Shown: positions 15,001 through 28,300 of the stretch, one piece after another
How positions within the stretch are numbered: the first letter of the stretch is position 1
Layout: each line of letters begins with the position of its first letter
NCBI RefSeq assembly: GCF_021869535.1
Contig: NW_026262679.1
Span: 46,422,426 to 46,486,425, forward strand
Length of the DNA: 64,000 nucleotides
Reading direction: 5' to 3'
Source of the DNA: Mytilus californianus
Taxonomy: Eukaryota > Mollusca > Bivalvia > Mytilida > Mytilidae
The notes under the pieces: generated by a model
Database searches by the model: none
Seen by the model: only the letters and a program-made list of their open reading frames with translations
Told to the model about the DNA's origin: nothing
Made by a program: the position numbers and the translations under genes

Positions 15001-18000
15001 CACAGAGTATATATAATGTTGATGAGAAGGGTTTACAACCAAACTATAAACCACCAAATGTTGTGGCCTCTGCAGAGTATGTACCCTCTACCTTGTCTTC
15101 AGAAAAAGGTCAAACAACAACTGTAATGGGATGTGGTAATGCCTTAGGACATCAAATTCCACCATATTTTATTTTCGCTGGTAAACGTATGAGACAGGAG
15201 TTGTTAGAAGGGGCCACACCTGGTGCTGATGGGTCTGTCAGTGAAACTGGATGGTCCAATTCAGAGATAGTTCAGTCCTACCTGGAAAATCATTTCATTA
15301 AATACGTCACTGGTATGCAGGACAAACATATTCTTCTTCTGTATGATGGTCACAGGACTCACATAACACCAGATATCATTGATTGGGCAGTAGAGAAAAA
15401 AATTATCTTGTATGTTTTGCCTCCTCACACCAGCCATGTTCTTCAGCCCATGGATGTTGGTTGTTTTGGGCCTTTCGCAAGAATCTACAGTTCAGAATGT
15501 CATAAATTCCAACGTACCCATTCAGCAGTAATTAACAAATACAACTTATGCTCTATTGCCTGCAAATCCTACAATTCTGCTCTTTCTCCTTCAAATTTGC
15601 AGTCTGCTTTCCGTAAATCTGGTATTTACCCGTTAGATAGAGATGCTATAGATCAGTCCTTGTTTTCTATTTCTGATGCTATTCATAGACAGAGCCAATC
15701 AGAGGAAAATACCAAAGTTGATGATGTCCCTGCCATTGAAAATGAAACAACAGAACCAGTTAATTTAATGTCTGATTCAGAGATCAATGCAGACACAGAA
15801 CCTATATTATCAAACCAGGAAAATGAAAACATTCAGATTTATGTAGCTGAAAAAATTACTGACGAAAAACCAGATGAAAATACAACTTTCTTCACTGCAA
15901 AATCAACAAATTTGTCCAAGAAAAATCCACCAAAACAAGAAAGACGTTCCATCTACAAGATAGTAGCAGGAAAGGCAATTACAGAACCAGAGACACGTCA
16001 AGAAATAAAGGAGTACATTGCACAGTCAAAGTCAAGGAGCAAGTCTAAAACAAACAATAAATCAACAAAACATAACATTAACCAAAATGCTAAGAAAACA
16101 ACAACTAAACGTAAACAAAATGGTTCATCATCTTCTTCCAGTTCAACAACCACAAACAAGAAATTAAAGAAGAATCAACAAGATTCACAACAGCCAGGTC
16201 CATCAGGACTACACAAAATAGTTGTTTCTGACGGTTCAATTACAGATGAAGATGATCAAGATGATGATAACACATTGTGTTGTGTTTGTAACATGTGGCA
16301 GCCAAAGGAGTTACAGGATTGCATCTCCATTGTATTCACACAATGGGCCAAATGTGAATTTCTACAATGTGATCATTGGACTCATCTTAAATTTTGCTGT
16401 GATGTCTCCGTCCTACGCAGGTCAGATAAATTTTACTGCCCATGCCATGGCTTACCCTGCAAACAGAAAGAAACTGAAGAATAATGATAACGATATACAT
16501 TTGATAATTGTTTGACCGTTTCCAGTTATTTATATTTAAAGACATTTACTGTTGCCAGTTCTTTATTAACAGTTGGAACACTTTTGAGTTGTGAACATTT
16601 GCTTGATTTTATAAATATGAACTTTATCTTCTGTGGAAAGAAATTAAATCATGATTCCAAAGGAAAAAATTGACTGAAATGTATCTTTAAGCACATTTTT
16701 TTTAATTAATGGTAAGTAAAAATAATTGTTATTAGCAACTTTTGATTTTATTTTGTTACTTATAATTTTAATAATTTTTTAAAAGTTAAAAAAAATTTTT
16801 TAAATTTTTTTGGTGTTTCCATTTTTTATTTTTGTAAGGTTTTCAGTCTCAAAAAAATTAAAATTAAATACTTGGTCTTTAAAAACAATGTTTTTATTTT
16901 TACTGAACTGAACATGTACAAAAATATTATTGTATAAAATTACAATTTTATGCTCACCACTGGGCTTCCATACTCTGTTCTTCTTGTATTATTTTTAGAA
17001 CGAACTTTTCCCACGAAAATAGGTGACGTACTTGGCATCCAATGCCGATTTGTTTACACTAGAAATGTAGGTCATATCAAAGAAACTATGAAACGGAAAG
17101 AATCAAACTAACTTGTATTATTTTAATGAAGTTCTAAGGTAACATTATGGACATAAAAAAACAAATGGCTATTTATTAGTTTTACCGCATTCCGTTTGAA
17201 TAGTCTTGTATCCACGAATATAGGTGACACTACCGTATATAAACATAGATAAAAAAGGTACAAACTGGACATAATGCACTAGTTCATAAACAAATGAGAA
17301 CAATCGCCTTCATATAGTGCTCAGAATATGACATTCATAAAACTTGTTCAATATCATTAGAGAACTCTAAATCTTAAATACTGAAAGCCACCTCTGATAA
17401 GTACAATGTACTATGCAAGATAATGATATAACTGGACTAAAAATACACACAACCTGTAATTAACTGCCTTTACAGCGCTTTCGCGCTTTGATTATCCAAC
17501 GCAATCATAGGTTTGAACGTTGTTTTCAATTTAGATTTGTTTATATTTTTTCGTTTGGGCTTGTATTATATTTGACTTCGGCTTTATATGATCCGTTCAT
17601 CCTATTTCGACTCTTTCAAAATTCAAGAGTCTATCCTAAATTGAGGTAAATTATATGGCCTTCCAAATACCGTTTCGATTCCTAACATCACTGAAGAGAC
17701 ATTAATTGTCGAAATCCGGATATGGTGTACAAATTTTTGCACCTCATGTTTGCGGTATACCATCTTTTCCGCAGGTTTATTGTTTTTTGTTTCGTAATAA
17801 ATTATTGTAAGTAAGATCCATTTTGTTACAGCTGGTGATCCGTTTATTTTAGCCAACGCAATCATAGGTTTGAACGTTGTTTTCAATTTAGACATGTTTA
17901 TATTTTTTCGTTTGGGCTTGTATTATATTTGCCTTCGGGTTTATATACCGTTCATCCTACTTCGACTCTTTCAAAATTCAAGAGTCTATCCTAAATTGAG

Positions 18001-18178
18001 GTAAATTATATGGCCTTCCAAATACCGTTTCGATTCCTAACATCACTGAAGAGACATTAATTGTCGAAATTCGGATATGGTGTACAAATTTTTGCACCTC
18101 ATGTTTGCGGTATACCATCTTTTCCGCAAGTTTATTAGTCCCCTACCGACGAAGTCGAAGGGGACTTTAGGTTTGCAC

Positions 18179-18216
<38 letters not shown>

Positions 18217-21058
18217 CGTCTATTCGTCTGTCAGTCCGGCAAATCAGCTTTCCACACTTTTTTTCTTCGTTCTTATAGATGTTGATTTAATATTTGTTAT
18301 ATTGTTTTTATCATGACAAGTTATAGATCAAGTTCGAATTTTGTTCTATTCTGATGATTTAGTCCAGAGTTATGGTCCATAAAAAAATCCATATCTAATG
18401 TTAGAGTACTATGTTAAACCATATTTCTATAAAAAGAGAGATAACTCATTTTTTTAAAGAAATGCTTTAGTAAATTGTTTGAAAAATTTGTGCCAGTTTG
18501 TTTGTTTGTTATTTTGTATTAACTAATTTTCTGAATGCTATATATATAAAAAATATTATTCAGTGAAATCCTTTAATTAGATAATAATCTATTTTCATTA
18601 AGGTATATATTTCATTACATTACATTGTGTAGATAAAAGTTGTTGACACTTTATAGATAAGTTACAAATGTATATTAGTTTGTGACAAATGAAAGAAAAA
18701 ATATTTGGAACTATTAATTATATTTGATTATAATTTGAAAATAGATATACATTGTATTACATCATATCTAATTTTAGAGAACTATTAATCATATCCAATG
18801 TTAACAGTGTTTTCCACACTTTTTTCATCATGCTTGAAGATATTAATTGATAATTGGTATATAGTTTTATCATGACAAGTTCCAGATCAAGTTCAAATTT
18901 TTGTTTTGGTCTGATAATTTTCTGCATGTTATGGTCCTTGGACTTGAAAAATTCACTCAAATAATCAGTTATTCACACTGTTTTTAGTCATGCTTAAATA
19001 TAATGACTTGATATTTACTTTTTGTTTACACCATGACAAGTTATAGCACAAGTTAGCATTTTGTTCCAGTATAATGTAATTTTTACCCGGTAGGGGACTA
19101 TGTATTGCCATGTAATACTCTCAGAATGCTTGTTGATTTCTGTTTGGTAATAAATTATTATCAGATCCATTTTGTTACTGCTGGTGATCCGTTTATTTGG
19201 CAATCGCCAATGGCAGTCAGCCGGGTTTAATAACATCAGTTGTTCGACCTGCTAGTCAAATGCGTTTTGTTAAAATATACTTTTTCACTTTTTCGGTCTT
19301 TTGGAAAAATGTTGTTTGTGCTGTATTTAGACCCCTCTACCAAGAAATTTGTTTTGCATGCATACGTATAAAAATTGTGGTTTTTATCCAACGCAATCAC
19401 AGGTTTGAACGCTGTTTTCAATTTAGACTTGTTTATATTTTTTCGTTTGGGCTTGTATTATATTTGCCTTCGGGTTTATATGATCCGTTCATCCTATTTC
19501 GACTCTTTCAAAATTCAAGAGTATATCCTAAATTGAGGTAAATTATATGGCCTTCTGAATACCGTTTCGATTCCTAACATCACTGAAGAGACATTAATTG
19601 TCGAAATCCGGATATGGTGTACAAATTTTTGCACCTCATGTGTGCGGTATACCATCTTTTCCGCAAGTGTATTGTTTTCTGTTTGGTAATAAATTATTAT
19701 AAGATCCATTTTGTTACAGATGGTGATCCGTTTATTTGTCAATCGCCAATGGCAGTCAGCAGGGTTTAAGAACATCAGTTGTTCGACCTGCTAGTCAAAT
19801 GCGTTTTGTTAAAATATACTTTTTCACTTTTTCCGTCTTTTGGAAAAATGTTGTTTGTGCTGTATTTAGACCCCTCTACCAATAAATTTGTTTTGCATGC
19901 ACACGTATAAAAATTGCGGTTTTTATCCAACGCAATCACAGGTTTGAACGCTGTTTTCAATTTAGACTTGTTTATATTTTTTCGTTTGGGCTTGTATTAT
20001 ATTTGACTTCGGGTTTATATGATCCGTTCATCCTATTTCGACTCTTTCAAAATTCAAGAGTCTATCCTAAATTGAGGTAAATTATATGGCCTTCCGAATA
20101 CCGTTTCGATTCCTAACATCACTGAAGAGACATTAATTGTCGAAATCCGGATATGGTGTACAAATTTTTGCACCTCATGTTTGCGGTATACCATCTTTTC
20201 CGCAAGTTTATGGTTTTCTGTTTGGTAATAAATTATTATGAGATCCATTTTCTTACAGCTGGTGATCCGTTTATTTGGCAATCGCCAATGGCAGTCAGCA
20301 GGGTTTAAGAACATCAGTTGTTCGACCTGCTAGTCAAATGCGTTTTGTTAAAATATACTTTTTCACTTTTTCGGTCTTTTGGAAAAATGTTGTTTGTGCT
20401 GTATTTAGACCCCTCTACCAATAAATTTGTTTTGCATGCACACGTATAAAAATTGCGGTTTTTATCCAACGCAATCATAGGTTTGAACGTTGTTGAAAGT
20501 ATATTTTAACAAAACGCATTTGACTAGCAGGTCGAACAACTGATGTTCCTAAACCCTGCTGACTGCCATTGGCGATTGCCAAATTAAAGGATCACCAGCT
20601 GTAACAAAATGGATCTTATAATAATTTATTACCAAACAGAAAATAATACACATGCGGAAAAGATGGTATACCGCAAACATGAGGTGCTAAAATTTGTACA
20701 CCATATCCGGATTTCGACAATTAATGTCTCTTCAGTGATGTTAGGAATCGAAACGGTATTTGGAAGGCCATATAATTTACCTCAATTTAGGATAGACTCT
20801 TGAATTTTGAAAGAGTCGAAATAGGATGAACGGATCATATAAACCCGAAGGCAAATATAATACAAGCCCAAACGAAAAAATATAAACAAGTCTAAAGGTT
20901 TTTGTACACCATATCCGGATTTCGACAATTAATGTCTCTTCAGTGATGTTAGGAATCGAAACGGTATTTGGAAAGCCATACAATTTACCTCAATTTAGGA
21001 TAGACTCTTGAATTTTTAGGAGTCAAAATAGGATGAACGGATCATATAAACCCGAAGG

Positions 21059-21094
<36 letters not shown>

Positions 21095-22334
21095 AAGTAT
21101 AAATTGAAAACAACGTTCAAACCTATGATTGCGTTGGAGAAAAACCGCAAATTTTATACGTGTGCATGCAAAACAAATTTCTTGTTAGAGGGGTCCAAAT
21201 ACCGCACAAACAACATTTTCCAAAAGACCAAAAAAGTGAAAAAGTATATTTTAACAAAACGCATTTGACTAACAGGTCGAACAACAAATTTTCTTTAACC
21301 CTGCTGACTGCCATTGGCGATTGCCAAATAAACGGATCACCGATGTAATAAATGGATCTTAATTATAAATTTAATACTAAACAGAAAACAATAAACTTGC
21401 AGAAAAGATGATATACCGCAAACAAAAGGTGCAAAGGTTTTTGTACACCATATCCGGATTTCGACAATTGATGTATCTTCAGTGATGTTAGGAATCGAAA
21501 CGGTTTTTGGAAAGCCATACAATTTACCTCAATTAAGGACAGACTCTTGAATTTTGAGGAGTCAAAATAGGATGAACGGATCATATAAACCCGAAGGCAA
21601 ATATAATACAAGCCCAAACGAAAAATATAAACAAGTCTAAATTGAAAACAACGTTCAAACCTATGATTGCGTTGGATAAAAACCGCAATTTTTATACGTG
21701 TGCATGCAAAACAAATTTCTTGTTAGAGGGGTCCAAATACCGCACAAACAACATTTTCCAAAAGACCAAAAAAGTGAAAAAGTATATTTTAACAAAACGC
21801 ATTTGACTAACAGGTCGAACAACAAATGTTCTTTAACCCTGCTGACTGCCATTGGCGATTGCCAAATAAACGGATCACCGATGTGATAAATGGATCTTAA
21901 TTATATATATATATACACATATTTAGACCTGTTTTCATTTAAGAGGCAATGCTACATGTAACTAGACATCCTAGATAATAAGAGCTTCAGGATCGTAAAT
22001 TGTCGAAAACTAAATATCTGTGTATTCAATGTATAATGCTAAATGCATCCACGAATGATTGAAACGAGAGGGGGTCTGGTTATCTTCCCCAAGTATTATC
22101 TTAATGTGTACGTTTTTGTTTTCGTAAGGGTTAGATCAAAGAATCTATACCATTTAATTTTACCTACAGGTAGGTGTATTGAAGATGTTCTTTCCATAAA
22201 CGATACAAACTTTTCTGTTTGGGTCCCATTAAAAGTCATGAAATTGAGGTTACAGACACACTTATACAGCTTCCTCGGCCTCATTTTTATACGACCGCAA
22301 AAAATTTTTGCGGTCGTATATTGGTATGACGTTG

Positions 22335-22366
<32 letters not shown>

Positions 22367-25300
22367 CGGCGTCGTCCGGCGTCGTCCGAAGACACATTGG
22401 TTTTCGCACTCTAACTTTAGTTTAAGTGAATGGATCTCTATGAAATTTTACCATAAGGTTCAATACCACAAAAGGAAGGTTGTGATTGATTTTGGGGGTT
22501 ATGGTACCAACAGTTAAGGAATTATGGGCCAAAAAGGGGCCAAAAATAAGCATTTTTGTAACTTCCATACATAACTTGTGTGTTAGTGTATGGATCTCTC
22601 TGACATTGTAACACAAGGTTCCATATCACACAGGGAATGCTGGGATTTATTTTGGGGGTAATTGCCTCAAAATATTAGGAATTAGGGGCCAAAAAGTGGC
22701 AAAAAACAAGCATTTTTCTACTTTCATGACAATAACTTGTTTGTAAGTGTATGGATCTTTCTGAAATTGTACTACAAGGTTCCATATCACAAAGGGAAAG
22801 CTAGAATTGAGTTTGGGGGTAATTGCCCTAAACGTTTAGGAATAAGGGGCCAAAAAGGGGCCACAAATAAGCATTTTTCTAGTTTCCAGACAATAACTTG
22901 TGTTCAAGTGTATGGATCTCTCTGAAATTATACCACAAGATTCCATATCATACAGGGAATGCTGGGATTGATTTTGGGGGTAATTGCCTCAAAATATTAG
23001 GAATGAGGGGCCAAAAAAGGGGCAAAAAACAAGCATTTTTCTAGTTTCATGATAATAACTTGTGTGTAAGTGTATGGATCTTTCTGAAATTGTACTACAA
23101 GGTTCCATATCACAAAGGGAAAGCTGGAATTGAGTTTGGGGGTAATTGCCAAAACGTTTAGGAATAAGGGGCCAAAAAGGGGCCAAAAATAAGCATTTTT
23201 CTAGTTTCCAGACAATAACTTGTGTTCAAGTGTGTGGATCTCTCTGAAATTGTACTGCAAGGTACCATACCACAAAGGGAAGGTTGGGATTGAGTTTGGG
23301 GTGATGAATCATAAGGGGGTTCAAAAAATTTGGGGGGGGGGGATTTTTTTTTTTCCTTTTTTTTTTCTTTTAAAATTTTCCATTTTAAGTTGGTTATTTA
23401 TTTCTGTTTTATATTTAAAAGCAAATTATAATGATATGGTAGGAGATACACACCAAACAGGATGTGTAAATTATTATATAATAAGTATTGTGCAATAGCA
23501 AGAAATTTTCAATTGCATAGTATTGCACAATAGCAAGAAATCTTCAATTGCACAGTATTGCGCAATAGCAAGAAATCTTCAATTGCACAGTATTGTGCAA
23601 TAGCAAGAAATATCCAATAGCACAATATTGCACAATAGCAAGAAATTGTCAATTGTACAGTATTGCGCAATAGCAAGAAATATTCAATTGCACAGTATTG
23701 TGCAAAAGAAGATACTTCGTATAAATTGCTTATTTCTTGACCAATTTCAATGGTGTTTTATTCTTGAATTCTTGGGGTTCTTTAATATGCTGATTCTAAC
23801 CGTGTATTAAGTTTTTTGGATTTTGGGCCCCGTTTTTAAATTGGTCCACATTTAGGTCCAAAGGGTCCAAAATTAAACTTTGTTTGATTTCATCAAAAAT
23901 TGAATTATTGGGGTTCTTTGATATGCCGAATCTAACCGTGTATTTAGATTCTTAATTTTTGGTTCTGTTTTCAAATTGGTCTACATTAAGGTCCAAAGGG
24001 TCCAAAATTAAACTTAGTTTGATTTTAACAAAAATTGAATTCTTAGGGTTCTTTGATATGCTGAATCTAAACATGTATTTAGATTTTTGATTATGGGCCC
24101 AGTTTTCAAGTTGGTCCAAATCGGGGTCCAAAATTAAACTTTGTTTGATTTCAACAAAAATTGAATATATGGGGTTCTTTGATATGCTGAATCTAACCAT
24201 GTATTTAGATTTTTGATTTTTGGGCCCCATTATCAACTTTGTCCACATTGAGGTCAAAAGGGTCCAAAATTAAACTTTGTTTGATTTCATCAAAAATTGA
24301 ATTCTTGGAGTTCTTTGATATGCTGAATCTAACCATGCATTTAGATTTTGGATATTGGACCATAATAGGTGAATGTCCAATTTAAAATTTTTAAGTTCTT
24401 AGACCACATTCATTCTGTGTCAGAAACCTATGCTGTGTCAAATATTTAATCACAATCCAAATTCAGAGCTGTATCAAGCTTGAATGTTGTGTCCATACTT
24501 GCCCCAACTGTTCAGGGTTCGACCTCTGCGGTCGTATCAAGCTGCGCCCTGCGGTCGTATCAAGCTGCGCCCTGCGGAGCATTTTATTTTTACATATATC
24601 CCGAATTTGACTACAGCGGTCATCTCAATACCAGAGTATGACAAACGAGATGATTTCAATTTTGAAATTATAAATTTTCCTCACCTTCGGGGCGATTTAC
24701 CAATTTCATCCGCGTATGGAATATACATTTCTCAACTTGTACGATTTTCAGGAGATTGCAGCTGCTATTAAGAGTTTGTAAAACATCATCAGGGCCTGAG
24801 CAAAAAGATTAATGATCCAGGGTTTTGTGAAAGAACATCTTCTCCTTTTTCTTAAAAAGTTTATTGTAAAGTACCGGCAAGATCTAATAGATAAGTGTCT
24901 ACTTAACAAATAATACAGGATGGTCTTGAGTTATATATTCTAGGTGCTGACTCTTTGTAGCATTTTATCTACTTTAAATTTTTACTTTTATTTGTCCTTG
25001 TACTATTATGTCCCATTTCATTGTATGCCTATTGACGTAGTTCGATATATGTGCATCCGGATTACAGATTTTTGGCTTTTGGCGTTCCTTATGCAAATGG
25101 GTCCAGAGATGCAATTCGGACACATGAGATTTTTATACGACCGCAAAAAAATTTTGCGGTCGTATATTGGTATGACGTTGGCGTCGTCGTCGTCGTCCGA
25201 AGACACATTGGTTTTCGCACTCTAACATTAGTTTAAGTGAATGGATCTCTATGAAATTTTACCATAAGGTTCAATACCACAAAAGGAAGGTGGGGTTATG

Positions 25301-28300
25301 GTACCAACTGTTAAGGAATTAGGGGCCAAAAAGGGGCAAAAAACAAGCATTTTTCTAGTTTCATGAAAATAACTTGTGTGTAAGTGTATGGATCTCTCTG
25401 ACATTGTACCACAAGGTTCCATATCACAAAGGGAATGCTTGGATTGATTTTGGGGGTAATTGCCTCCAAATTTTAGGAATTAGGGGCCAAAAAGGGGCAA
25501 AAAACAAGCATTTTTATACGTTTCATGACAATAACTTGTGTGTAAGTGTATGGATCTTTATGAAATTGTACTACAAGGTTCCATATCACAAAGGGAAAGC
25601 TGGAATTGAGTTTGGGGGTAATTGCCCAGAAAAGTTTAGGAATAAGGGGCCAAAAATAAGCATTTTTCTAGTTTCCAGACAATAACTTGTGTTCAAATGT
25701 TTGGATCTCTCTGAAATTGTACTGCAAGGTACCATACCACAAAGGGAAGGCTGGGATTGATTTTAGGGGTAATTCCCTCAAAATTTTAGTAATTAGGGGC
25801 CATAAAAGGGCAAAAAACAAGCATTTGTATACGTTTCATGACAATAACTTGTGTGTAAGTGTATGGATCTTTATGAAATTGTACTATAAGGTTCCATATC
25901 ACAAAGGGAAAGCTGGAATTGAGTTTGGGGGTAATTGCCTAGAAAAGTTTAGGAATAAGGGACACAAAACAAGCATTTTTCTAGTTTCATGACAATAACT
26001 TGTGTGTAAGTGTATGGATCTTTCTGAAATTGTACTACAAGGTTCCATATCACAAAGGGAAAGCTGGAATTGAGTTAAGGGGTAATTGCCCAAAACGTTT
26101 AGGAATAAGGGGCCAAAAATAAGCATTTTTCTAGTTTCCAGACAATTACTTGTGTTCAAGTGTATAGATCTCTCTGAAATTGTACTGCAAGGTACCATAC
26201 CACAAAGGAAAGGCTGGGATTGATTTTGGGGGTAATTGCCTCAAAATTTTAGAAATTAGGGGCCATAAAGGGGCAAAAAAACATGTATTTTTCTAGTTTC
26301 CAGACAATAACTTGTATTCAAGTGTATAGATCTCTCTGAAATTGTACTGCAAGATACCATACCACAAAGGGAAGGCTGGGATTGATTTTGGGGGTAATTG
26401 CCTCAAAATTTTAGAAATTAGGGGCCATAAAGGGGCAAAAAAACAAGCATTTTTCTTGTTTCAGGACAATAACTTTTGTGTAAGTGTATGAATCTTTATG
26501 AAATTGTACTGCAATGTTCCATATCACAAAGGGAAAGCTGGGTTTGAGTTTGGGGGTAATTGCCCTAAACGTTTAGGAATTTGGGGCCAAAAAGGGGCCA
26601 AAAAACAAGCATTTTTCTAGTTTCCAGACAATAACTTGTGTTCAAGTGTATGGATCTCTCTGAAATTGTACTGCAAGGTACAATACCATAAAGGGAAGGC
26701 TGGGATTGAGTTTGGGGGTAATGAATCATAAGGGGGTTCCAAAAAATTTGGGTGGGGATTTTTTTTTTCGTTTTTTTCTTTAAAATTTTCCATTTTAAAT
26801 TGGTTATTTCTGATTTATATATAAAAGCAAATAATAATGATATGGTTTGAATAGGTAAATTAAAAATTTTTAAGTTCTTAGACCACATTCATTCTATGTC
26901 AGAAACCTATGCTGTGTCAAATACTTAATTACAATCCAAATTCAGTGCTGTATCAAGCTTGAATGTTGTGTCCATACTTGCCCCAACTGTTCAGGGTTCG
27001 ACCTCTGCGGTCGTATCAAGCTGCGCCCCAGCGGAGCATTTTATTCTTTCTATAAATCTTTTAGATGTAAAATTATAAGCCATCTGTAAAAGTCTTATAC
27101 AATCTTTGATATTTTTTAATAGTTTTTTAGAACTTAAATTGTCAATGATAAAGCTATGAAAAATCAAGAGAGAACATTTTCCTGCCAAAATTTCAATGGC
27201 TAATATCTCGAAAACAAGCACATTGACCTTTATAATTTTGTTTTTCTCTTTTGGTTCCTTTATTAATCACCTATCAATATATACTAGTGTTATGAAAAGC
27301 TTGTTATTTTGAAAATGAGTAGGGAACTTCCTTAAATTAAACTATATTTGGTGTGTCAGATGATTTGCATGTCTGTCCGGCAGAATTAATCTGACCTTGG
27401 TCCGTCGTCAGCCGTTAACTTTTACAAAAATCTTATCTTCTGAATCTACTGGACCAAATGTAACCAAACTTGGCCACAGTCATCATTTGGGTATCTTGTT
27501 ATAAAAATGAGTCTGATGGCCACCATGGCTAAAAATAGAACAAGGGGTAAAATGTAGATTTTGGCTTATATCTCTGGAACCAAAGCATTTAGAGCAAGTC
27601 TGACAGATTAAAATTGTTCATCAGGTCGAGATCTATATGCCCTTAAATTTTCAGCCAAATCAGACAACCCGTTGTTGGGAAGCTACCCCTGAATTGGTAA
27701 TTTTAAGGAAATTTTGCAGTTTTTGGTGAGTCTGCGACTTTAGTCGTGGTATTAACTTACTTCTTAAAAGCTTTATATTTTAGAAGGTAGAAGGCCTGGA
27801 TGCTTCATACTTTGTATATATAGGTGCCTTATGTGACGAAGTTTCCGTCAGTCACATGTAGTAAAGAAGCGCGACATTTCAGGGTGTGCACTCTTGTTGG
27901 TTATTTTCTTGAATATTAGTATAGATAGAGATAAACTGTAAACAGCAATAATGTTCAGCAAAGTAAGATCTACAAATAATTGACCACTTAAGGAGTTATT
28001 GCCCTTTATAGTCAATTTTTTTTGTAAATTTTTGTAATTTATACATAAATCTTCTCCTCTGAAACTACTGAGACAAATTTAACCAAACTTGGCCACAATC
28101 ATCATTAGGGTATCTTGTTTACAAAATGTGTCTGATGACCCGCCTTGCAAACCAACATTGCTGACATGTCTAAAAATAGAACATAGGGGGTAAAACGCAA
28201 GTTTTGTCTATTATTTTTTGAAACGTTATAAATAGAGAAAATCTGAAAGGAGCAAAAATGTTCAGAATAATGAGCTCTACCAATTGTCCATATACGTAAG

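Larger units (their letters stand above)
8678..17485. mobile_element. About 8.8-kb interruption of the satellite: nested insertions
   Basis: The satellite unit stops at ...GCGGTTTTT and resumes at ATCCAACGCAATC near 17489, so the block between is inserted. Its ends share an inverted TAAAGGCAGT (8677-8686, and ACTGCCTTTA at 17463-17472) and both have small hairpins. Inside are the THAP/DDE_4 relic, several repeats and the pogo element. Confidence 0.55.

Noticed and set aside
16222..16515. 97-codon + frame overlapping the transposase 3' end
   Set aside because: It is out of frame with the transposase, whose PHD-like cysteine pattern is coherent in its own frame.
22043..22414. 123-codon ORF at the start of hairpin/GTC copy 1, with poly-Val from (GTC)n
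   Set aside because: It runs through the hairpin and trinucleotide repeat and is a product of low-complexity sequence. Similar frames at other copies change with repeat number.
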